From Euperipatoides rowelli (Eukaryota; Onychophora; Udeonychophora; Euonychophora; Peripatopsidae), in NCBI GenBank assembly GCA_003024985.2, contig PXIH01S0044018.1: 13,165 bases of DNA; one strand, 5' to 3'. The translations under genes were made by a program, and so were the position numbers. Below the pieces are notes generated by a model. That model was given only the letters and a program-made list of their open reading frames with translations. It had not been told where the DNA came from and searched no databases. The first letter of the stretch is position 1; each line of letters starts with the position of its first letter. Shown in pieces: positions 1 to 8,346 of this stretch.

Positions 1-258
1 AGAATTCTGAGAAACGATGTTGTGTTTATATACAAAGAACTGATTGTTAAGGGTAATATAAACAATTTTTTCATATTGAATAATAGACTACATGGGTTTG
101 GTTTAAAAATTCCTTTTTTTAGTAAGAACAAATACTTTCTGAAATCTGTTTTTATAAGAGTGTCTATTATTTGGAATAAACTACCAAGATCTTTGTTTGA
201 AGGGGGCATCAAGGGTTTTAAGAGGGACATAGAGGATTATTTAAGGGGGGAGGGATGA
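1..258 (+). pseudogene. C-terminal end of a non-LTR (LINE) reverse-transcriptase ORF, partial
   Basis: The frame is open from the first base to a TGA at 256-258 (about 85 residues), so this is the end of a longer ORF cut by the window edge. The translation has the tail typical of CR1/Jockey-type LINE ORF2 proteins: an arginine-rich start, then a segment reading SVFIRVSIIWNKLP (about 130-180), then FKRDIEDYL close to the stop. In these families the block 'S-F-x-x-R-x-x-x-x-W-N-x-LP ... FKxxLxxYL' lies downstream of the polymerase domain and ends the protein. No catalytic motif is in view because those lie further left. There are no internal stops in this piece, so it may be a fairly young copy, but 5' truncation cannot be judged. 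The family assignment is inferred from the motif only. Confidence 0.75.
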
Positions 259-520
259 GAAGTATGTTAGGTTGACTTTATTGTGAATTTTCAGATATGG
301 GCTTGATATCACTGTAATATGTTTATTGTGTTTTGATTTTGATAAGTTTTGTTTCTTTACTAGTTTTTTTCTAATTTGACAATGTAATGTTTACTGTTTT
401 TTTTAATTGCTTAATTTTTCATGATTGTTGTTTTTTTAGCTATTCAATTTGTAAAATTGTATATAATACTGTATAGGCATTCAAATGCTTAAATCTTTAA
501 ACAAAATAAATTAAATTAAA
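259..520 (+). mobile_element. 3' UTR and A-rich tail of the left-edge LINE
   Basis: This T-rich stretch follows the LINE stop codon. It ends in an A-rich tract with an AATAAA at 505-510, followed by two TTAAA units up to 520. LINEs of the CR1/Jockey group commonly end in short A-rich or simple-repeat tails, so the element probably stops near 520, where the sequence changes to ordinary AT-rich DNA. No target-site duplication can be tested because the 5' end is outside the window. Confidence 0.5.
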
Positions 521-2324
521 GGTAAAAATCTCGTTCATAAAAAACTTTGAGCAATTATTTTACATACTGTATTTAGAAAAATTGCCAATATTTCATCAAA
601 TGGTCAGAATATCTCCTAGTATCAATTTATTGTGTGATAGCATTTTTCAAAACTTATTTACTATAATATTACAAATAATGGTAAAAATATCACACTTGAA
701 AGTGTCAACTTATTGTTTTATGTTTGCTACATTTAAACATTTCTAGAAAATAACTAATAAGAATAAACCTTATTAAATAAAATTATTTGTTTCAAGGTTT
801 TACTTTGTCCACACTCACAATTTAGAACTTATTTATTGACTAGATAAACAAGGCCGGGAAGCAGATAACCTTTCTGAAATTAACTTCACATTATCAATCT
901 TAGAAACCAGAGCTTACCTACTAGGTAAGCCATGATCTCTGAAGTAAAAGGATTTTATACCTTCTTCCAAAAATTTGCCAGCAACATTGCTGTTTTATTT
1001 AAATTACCCTCTCCCACTATTAAATAAAGGGGTCCCGGTACGAGCCTGATCACGAAGACACGGTGAAACCTGGTACAAATAATTCTACAACATGAACGTT
1101 CAAGTGCCCACATGAAATTAAAATCATCTAAGGTGGGCAAATTGTTTTGCATAGGTGACCTAATGATGTGAATTTAGATTCGAGAAGGTTGTCATAGGTA
1201 TGGGATGATTGAAAGTGAACAAGACATTTCATAATAAATAATACTATCATTACAAAATAAATAAATAAATTGTTTCAAATAAATTGAAAAGTTGTGTATT
1301 ATCCTAGCTGGTTTTGCATTTGTATACCTACCAACTGCTACAGATTTTTCATAGTTGCAATGATTCTGACTGCATCACTCTGGAGCCAAGGAGAAAGTGT
1401 CTAGAATTACAAATTTTGAAAATTGCTATCATAAAAAGAACAACTCGTTTTCATAAAACATTAAATTTTCTTTTTAACAGTATTCATGGTTTTTAAATTT
1501 GAAAAGTACCTAAAATAGGTGGGGGGGGGGGNNTTTGCTATAATAATATACTTAGATAATAGTTCCTCTAAACTTGACGATTTGTCGGTCATGCACGTGA
1601 GTAACATTAACCAGTAAGGTGGAATTTATTTTTGAGCTATTAAAAATTTTAATTTAAAATAACTTTTTTAGCATGTATTATCATAACTAATATTGATCCA
1701 AAATATGTTTTTAGTTGAGAAACTTGCGATATTGAGTAATTGATTTATAACATTTTGTTCCATTGAGTAAATTAATGTGAGTTGAGTTTATATGTGAGAT
1801 TTATGATTATTATTATTAGTTGTAGTAGTATATTATACAAATTCCGTAAAAAGTTTTAGATTTATTATAATTATAGTATAACAATGAATTTTTATTTCTT
1901 GTTTTCATATGTTTTAAAAAATGAGGAGCAAAGTGAAATTAAAAAATCCAGTGAAGAAAAGAAAAAGCATACGCTACAACATTACCAAGATAAACACTAT
2001 ATATTCAAAATTGGCCTTATTTAATTAAAAGAGAAAGGGTTTCAGAAACGCATGTCTTCTGTGAGGTATAAAAATATGTGGATTTGTTTTGATACTTTTT
2101 TTCTTTAATAAGGAGCTTTAGATAGCAAAAAAAAAATGTATACAGTCAAAATACTCAAATAATATTATACTTACTAGTTTTAATATGAATTTTTTATTTC
2201 TTTTTTAATTATGAAAACTTGCTATTAATCATTAAAGGTGTAGAAGGGGTAGGGAATAACAATAAAATAGAAAATATATTTGTATCTATAGCAATACCTT
2301 GTTTTGCGGTGTTTGGTTAGTATG
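521..2324. other. AT-rich intergenic stretch, no gene seen
   Basis: No coding region is supported. The visible content is small. There is a stem-loop at 912-930 (GCTTACC pairing with GGTAAGC), flanked by CAGAG and CTCTG. A less AT-rich patch of unknown nature lies at about 1030-1160; it is open on the minus strand for 65 codons but resembles nothing recognised. A short AAAT tandem lies at about 1254-1271. A run of eleven G at 1521-1531 runs directly into two N at 1532-1533, so the base count there is uncertain. Confidence 0.5.
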
Positions 2325-2925
2325 GCGCTCGTCATTTCCAATTAATAATTTATGAAGTGATAATCAATGTTTAATTTGTAACATATTTATTAGAAGAATC
2401 TGAGTTGTTATGAGATTAAGGGCCACAAGAGTTCCACACAAAATATATAAATTCAAGTTTGTATTCTGAAGTGACAGGCTTCTTGATGCGTTTTTAACAA
2501 CAAGTTTTAGGTGACCCTTGAATCTGAAATCCAATGTATAATTTAGTCCCAAATCTCTAATTTATTGCCATCAATATTATAATCAAATAATTTAGTACTA
2601 GGGATTCGGTGAAATGTTATTATTTTACATTTATTACAGTATATTAAAGTTAAGTCCCCAATATTATTTGTATAGAAGTTAGATATGGTAATATATCTAG
2701 GCTATTTTGTAAGTATATGCAGTCTCTGTATGTGGTTATTTGTCAGAATATTTTGAGATAGTCTGAGGTGTATTTTATGATTATTTATTTATCTGTTCAT
2801 AATTTGTTGTTAAATTAAATGTGCAATACAATTTTTATTATTAAAAGAATAAAGAAAGATCAATGATAGCATGTTACCCACCCATTTGGTACAATCACCC
2901 TTATGATTCAGAAAGAATAATTATA
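2325..2925 (-). pseudogene. Decayed LINE reverse-transcriptase fragment, frameshifted
   Basis: Reading the minus strand from high to low coordinates gives consecutive blocks of a CR1/Jockey-type reverse transcriptase in three frames. Block 1 (2772-2746) reads YTSDYLKIF, matching the family's catalytic YADDLKIF with decay. Block 2 (2724-2689), in the same frame but after an in-frame TGA, reads DCIYLQNSLDIL. Block 3 (2635-2555), in another frame, reads NKCKIITFHR and then FDYNIDGNKLE, the usual 'N-x-KCK-x-I-x-F' stretch. Block 4 (2555-2364), in a third frame, reads DLGLNYTLDFRFKGHL and then KNASRSL, the 'DLGV-x-LD-x-x-L-x-F-x-x-H' block. A weaker match to the 'QG-x-x-LGPLLF-x-x-x-IND' region lies at 2905-2834. 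At least two frameshifts, a stop and a damaged catalytic motif make it non-functional. The outer limits are approximate. Confidence 0.8.
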
Positions 2926-3899
2926 TGAAGTTTCTTCTTATATAATTGTGAATCAAAGTAATTGATTATTGCCTCTCATGTTGATCGATATTTTTTTTTT
3001 TGCAAAAAAAAAAAAAAAAGCAGAGAAGTCCAATTACCGTTGTCAGGTGTTTTGATATACTGCATCTTAATTATATGCTATCATGATTTGAACACTGTAT
3101 CAAATTATTTTTGTCTTTATTTCTTTTTTAAAATTATTTTTGTAAACTCCTATTTTGAAATGATCAATACCATGTCTATTTCTTGATATTATTGTATTAG
3201 AATCAAACAGATCGGTTTTTTTTTCCTTATTTCACTTATTTTTGGTTATTTTAATATCCGAATTGATTGTGATTATCAGAAATCAATAAGGCAGAAAATT
3301 ACACAAGCTAAAATAGAAACATTTTAATGGAGAATGTTGTGGCAGAATTGTTAATATTATCTATATTATTTGTCTGCACACTAAGCTTGATTGTTATCAC
3401 GAAACAAAAGATTGGAGAGGATAAGAAATAATATTGACTTTTAAAAAAATAAAATAGAATCAAACCCTATTGAACCTGAAGATTTATTTTAAAAACTTGA
3501 AGTTTCATTAGACAATAATGTTACGCTATTGTTGTTATTAACGTTAATTATTTGTGACGTTACTCTAATTAATTACCAAATTTTAAATAATCAGGTTATA
3601 TTTGGCCTAACAAACATTCCAAATGTTTTAACTCTTTAGTTACATTCCTATGTCGATAGAATACCGACATTTATAATTTTACAGTTGTTCTACTTCGTCA
3701 ACATAATACGAACATTTTATCACTTTTGCCACTCCGAATTGATAAACATTCAACTAAGCCCTTCCCGCTTATCTGTCTACTGGTAGACTCTACATTTTCA
3801 AACAATTTTGGTGGTGTGGAAAGGGTTAATCTATGCACACTTCTTTGATATTTATTTTTTCTTTTACTTATACTTTTAATCATGTATACTTTTTTTTTT
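2926..3899. other. AT-rich intergenic stretch, no gene seen
   Basis: No coding sequence is supported. The stretch contains an almost perfect homopolymer palindrome at 2991-3019 (eleven T, GC, sixteen A) and a small perfect hairpin at 3775-3788 (GTCTAC, two-base loop, GTAGAC). A 61-codon minus-strand open frame at 3698-3883 shows no recognisable motif and is taken as chance. Confidence 0.5.
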
Positions 3900-3969
3900 C
3901 GTGGAGAGTGAAATTCAGCTCTGGACCTCCCAACTTTTCAGTTCTGAGCCTCATTATCTAAGTTATGCC
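3900..3969 (-). mobile_element. Possible tRNA-derived SINE head (decayed)
   Basis: Read on the minus strand, this 70-bp patch is clearly less AT-rich than its surroundings. It begins with CTTAGATAATGAGGCTCAG and continues with an AAAGTTGGGAGGTCCAGAGC-like stretch. The layout resembles an RNA polymerase III head: an A-box-like start, an anticodon-arm-like middle, and a degenerate B box at 3927-3917 (GGTCCAGAGCT against GGTTCGANTCC, with the CG lost). No body, tail or target-site duplication was identified, so the call rests on resemblance only. Confidence 0.25.
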
Positions 3970-3984
3970 TTTTTTCCTAAATCA

Positions 3985-4980
3985 TACTTGTTAGCATTGA
4001 GATTATCTTTATGTTAATAGTGAGGTTTATCAAACACTTCCAAGTTCACTTAAATTATTCATTGCCCAAGATCCAGTCATGCAAGTATTTTATTACCAAA
4101 CTTACCTGTTATCATCATTTGCCCAAGTCCCACCTATATTAGTACAATTAATAACCCGAGCCTACTTATTATAATCAATGATTTATTGTGTTGTATCTAT
4201 TTATTATTGATGATCACATCCCTAATTTGTTCATTGATGTTCCCAAACCTTAAGTATGTTATCATCGGTGTTTCTAAGCCTAACTATGTAATTTTTGGTG
4301 CCTTCCCAAATTCCTATTCATGTTCCTAAGCCATAAGCCATGTTATCATTGATGTCTCAAAAATCTAGACTATCTAATTATATTATAATTATTGACCCAA
4401 AATATGGATATTGATATCTCTAAATTCTTACAATGTAATGATGTCCATAATTCTTAACTTAGATACTTACCCAATCTCTTCCCAATGTTATTTATTTCCC
4501 TACGACATAACTATAATAACATTGATACATTTTTTCTAACTAATGCATTGATGAATCTTTGTCCAACCAATACACTGATGTCTCTAAAATCCAACAAGGT
4601 TCCAAGTCCTAATTATGTTATCGATTCCAAATCTTACCAATGTTGCTATTGTTGTCTCTGAAATCTAACTATATTATTGATGCCCCCAACCTCAATATTA
4701 TCATTGATGCATTTGTCAAGTGTCTAATGCTATCATTGATAATCCTGAACCTTGTTGAGTTCCATCTGTGCTTCTGTTTCTATCATATTCCCCGATTGCT
4801 TTTTATCATTGATTGCTTACAATTCCAAATGTGTTGTTATTGATACCTTACGTCTCTGTGTTGTCAGTGATGACTCCTAGCCCCATTTATTGTACATTAT
4901 TCATTACATTTACATTTATTGATTTACCAGTTTTTATTTGTAATTGTTTCTGATGTTCTTAAGCCTCATATATGCACCAA
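3985..4980. repeat. Highly degenerate tandem repeat (minisatellite), unit about 30 bp
   Basis: Imperfect copies of a unit beginning GTTATCATTGATGT and continuing CTCTAAATCCTAACTAT recur head to tail through about 1 kb. Clear unit starts include 4108, 4201, 4229, 4258, 4288, 4342, about 4378, about 4406 and about 4435, giving steps of 28-30 bp with some double steps. The pattern continues with recognisable 'TTATCATTGATG' and 'CCAAGTCC/CCTAACTAT' words to about 4980, so roughly 30 or more units fit. The copies are strongly diverged from one another, which suggests an old array no longer being homogenised. The open frame at 4640-4843 lies inside it and is not a gene. Confidence 0.75.
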
Positions 4981-6205
4981 CATATATTTGTTTTGGATTA
5001 TTCCAAGTCCCATTGAGGTAGCTTATTTGGTGGGGAGCAGTAATGAATGATAGAGGGTGAATAGGACTATTGGGGAATTGGTCAGTGAATGACTATATAA
5101 TTAACTGACAAGGCCTATAAGATAAAAATATGTGATTAGTAAATATATAGTTTTCATAGTTGAAATTCAGACATTATATAGCTATATGATTAATTATATT
5201 CAGTCTGATTATTAGTTTAGAGACAAGATGAGAATATATACATGTAGCCTATGTGTAAGAATTTAAAAATATTGTTCTAAGAAATATTAAGTACATTGAT
5301 CACTTTCGGCATGATGAGCATGGCGTTGAATAAAATACTTAGATGAGTAAACCAAGAGCTCTGGGTTTATCGGTCACTTCCAGAAATGAGGAAAGTTTAT
5401 CTTCTCAGCTAAACTACGGCCCTTCCATTACGGCTTAGCGCACACCGACTTTGCAATTCCAAAAGTTCCCATTTCTATCATATAGGCATTAGTAAGGGTT
5501 TCATTTCCTGAAAGAGATAAGGGATGAATGAGAAAAGGTGATCATTATTGAGAGTTTGGCTGGTCGGAAACACCTTTCTTTGAATCTTGTTTAAAACAGC
5601 ATTTAGATTGCCATCTTTTCCATTTCTCCATAGCGTTATTCTATCTTATCATCATCATCTGCATGTTTCTATATACAACTTCTAACATTGACNCTAGCAC
5701 CAGGTTGTTCAGATTCCGTACTATTTTATTATTTTTGTTCCTTTCTTTCACAGCTTTTGAGGAGAGTTAGATTTCAGGTTTAGCTATGCCTTGTAGAATT
5801 AATTTAGCTATGCTTTCTCTTTCTCTGGAGGTTACAGACTTGACTGCTGTTTATATTTAGCTTTCTATTCTTTACATTTTATTTTTGTTATAATTTATTT
5901 ATTTCTCAATATATTATTTATTCCTTGCCATTTTTGATCATTCCTTTATTTGAACCATTCGTCAATACTCATTTTTCTTACCTTTGTGTATTGGGAAGTC
6001 ATTTTGATATCTTACACCATATGTTATATTTGATTGATGCCCTGTTTATATTATCAGATTCCCCCAAGCTTATTCCATCTAGCCAATAATTCCACTTTTA
6101 CTTAAAAAACACACATTAAACTCCAATTAATGTTACAATTATGTATATTTTTATATTAATTTCTACAAGACAAATCAGTTAGAATATAGGACCAGTTATA
6201 CTGAA
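4981..6205. other. Intergenic stretch, no gene seen; one less AT-rich patch
   Basis: Most of this is AT-rich with no supported coding region. A patch at about 5310-5570 is noticeably richer in G and C and contains a 32-codon plus-strand open stretch (about 5401-5483) without recognised motifs. It could be a relic of a repeat or a conserved non-coding element. A single N is at 5693. A short direct repeat of TTTAGCTATGC occurs twice near 5780-5816. Confidence 0.45.
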
Positions 6206-6826
6206 TTTTTTTTTTAGCATTATTCACTTATTTGCAAGTAATATACTATACAAATGTATATTGTATAGTACAGTCCTTGCAAATAATTGATTAAAATGTT
6301 AAAAATATTTTTTTTTACTGCCCGTCGTCCCCCCCCCCCCCCCATCATTTTTTTCTGGATCTGACCCTGGGGGGTGGGCATTTAATCTTTCAACTTAGTC
6401 TAAAATATTATTGCTGTAAAATAGGAATAATTTTGGTGATTTCATAGATTTTTGGTTATTATTTATGAAGAAAAAAAAAACCTATTAAAAAATTATAGGA
6501 CCCGAAACGAATTAAAATAAATTTGATTCGTTTCTAGTCCTATATTTTTAAATGGTTTTTTTTTTTTAAATAATATCCAAAAATCTCTGAATTCACCGAA
6601 ATTATTCCTATGTTACAGCAATAATATTTTAGACTAAGTTGGAAGATTATATCCCCCACTCCCAGATCTAGAAAAAAATGATAGAGTGGGGGGGGGGGGA
6701 ACCAGTCAAAATTTTTATTGTTTTTTATTTTAGCATTTTATTTGCAAGTACTGTACTATTTAATATATATTTGTATAGTAGGCTATATTACTTGCAAATA
6801 ATTGATTATAATGCTAAAAAAAAAAA
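6206..6826. mobile_element. Large imperfect palindrome, fold-back or MITE-like element
   Basis: The left half (from a T run ending at 6215) is the approximate reverse complement of the right half (to an A run ending at 6826), folding around 6513-6525. Matching pairs include AGCATTAT (6216-6223) with ATAATGCT (6808-6815), the C15 run (6329-6343) with the G12 run (6688-6699), CAACTTAGTCTAAAATATTA (from about 6391) with its complement near 6620-6641, and GAAACGAAT (6504-6512) with ATTCGTTTC (6526-6534). Each arm begins with its own smaller hairpin: 6230-6284 and 6740-6799, both bounded by ATTTGCAAG and CTTGCAAAT. No transposase frame is present, so a non-autonomous DNA element is the likeliest explanation. 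No clear target-site duplication was seen. Confidence 0.8.
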
Positions 6827-7696
6827 TAATGCAGAGAGCATGTGCCCTTGTGCCCCCCTGTACCCGCCACTGTCCATCCCCCCACACCCCACCAAAATAT
6901 ATATAGGACGACAATCCCTTAAATACACTTTTTTTTTTAAAAAAAATATTATTATTCCAAAAATGTGCTAATAGTTTATTATTTTAAGCTTTGATTTTTA
7001 TCTCTTTATAGTATTTATTACATTTTAAAATCCCTCGACTCCAAATGTTATTCTGATCATTGTCAGGAAGTTGTTCACGAATTATTGATTTTTCATTTCA
7101 TAAGAACTGTAATTATTAATATTTGAAAAAACTGATGCCATGTTAAATCCATCTAATCAGATAAATAAGTTTTCTGATCTTGAATTTGTATGCCTTGAAT
7201 GACTAAGAAAGGGCAGATCTAACTTTTGTTAGAATCATGCCTTAAATTTTTGATGAAAGTATTGATTAGTAACGTGAAAAATAATGAATAATCAATTCCA
7301 TTCTGTTAAGCTGTCAGGCATAAAATTGTATTAAAGGTTCTGTTATCTGATTAAAACAGCGAAAGATAGAAATAACATTCATACAACCTTAATAATGTAA
7401 CCATTTCCAAAAGTCTCCATTAATTGTTCATTTCTATTTAAAATTGATACATGTATACACTGTATTTTCTGTTATCCAGCTTCTAAAAAATATGACTTTA
7501 GTGTCATATTAGAAGTATTCAGATTAAAAATGTTTATAAATTGACAATAAATATTATTGCTTAAAGTGACCATGCAGAAATAAGTTCTGCATGTTACCAT
7601 ATTTTATGTTATATAACACTTATATAAGTATATGCAGCACATTATTGTAGAATCGATATTTCATTGTTAAAGAAGAGAGAGTTGGCCTATATCATT
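6827..7696. other. AT-rich intergenic stretch with small hairpins
   Basis: No gene is supported. A C-rich patch lies at about 6840-6900 and includes CCCGCCACTG, a word often found at DNA-transposon ends in invertebrates. Two stem-loops lie at 7480-7515 (CTTCT plus AATATGAC pairing with GTCATATT plus AGAAG) and 7571-7593 (CATGCAGAA pairing with TTCTGCATG around a five-base loop). Confidence 0.45.
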
Positions 7697-8346
7697 GATT
7701 CTCAACCATAGCAAGTCAAATACCCACTTTTTTGTTTTATTGCCCCCCTCACATTCCCTTGTATAATCTGGAATGATGCAATTTTATATTTTCAATAGAA
7801 TATTGATGACATTTCTTCTTAAAAAAAAAAAAATTAGATTAGGACTAGGGACAACCTTGCTGTTGTTATCCGTCATATTTGTATTTGTATTATTGTGACA
7901 TGGTGATACTTTAACAAATATTTTTACAGAAACATTACAGCACACTATTTTGTTTGGAATATGAAGATAAATGACGAGTTTACCATAGTTTTAGGTAGCT
8001 GTAGCTCTAGCACATACAAAATGTCACTACCGCCCGCTTAAATTATGCAGCCAGCACCCAAAAGAATTTAAGAGGGCAACAGTGAAGCTATTTTGAACAG
8101 AATAATACTTTATATTGTTTATAGGCATAAATTTAATTCTTACACTTAGCTTTACTTACTATATGCTGTTCTTTAAATGTTTTTCATGTGATGGATGTGT
8201 ATATGCCATTGGTTTGCCATCACTGCAATTTTACTATAGTGCTTGTATTAGTAGAAGTAGAGTCTTTTGTTTTTAATATATTAACAAAAATTTCTCAGGC
8301 TTTTTTTTTTTAATTCTAATATCAATCGCCCCTGGTTTTCAGAGTC
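7697..8346. mobile_element. Possible decayed hAT-like non-autonomous element
   Basis: The left boundary reads GATTCTCAACC (7697-7707) and is followed by a T-rich stretch and TTGCCCCCC. The right boundary reads GCCCCTGGTTTTCAGAGTC (8328-8346). The two ends are imperfect inverted repeats of each other and resemble the 'TTCTCAACC ... GGTTGAGAA' termini of hAT-type elements. The interior (about 650 bp) has no transposase frame. No 8-bp target duplication could be confirmed, and the likeness is to short, common words, so this is tentative. Confidence 0.25.

Noticed and set aside
1030-1100. tRNA-like reading of the patch with GGTCCCGGTACGAGCC
   Set aside because: No consistent cloverleaf, A box or B box could be placed on either strand.
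955-1152. 65-codon minus-strand open frame
   Set aside because: It covers a less AT-rich patch, but no motif is recognisable and no splice context supports an exon.
2962-3186. 74-codon plus-strand open frame
   Set aside because: It is built around the T11-GC-A16 tract (phenylalanine and lysine runs) and has no other content.
4640-4843. 67-codon plus-strand open frame
   Set aside because: It lies wholly within the degenerate tandem repeat.
3985-4980. CRISPR-like reading of the 30-bp repeat
   Set aside because: The units are contiguous, with no unique spacers, highly diverged, and in an animal-type sequence.
6678-6971. 97-codon plus-strand open frame
   Set aside because: It starts in a G run inside the large palindrome and crosses its right border. 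The translation is low-complexity with no domain.
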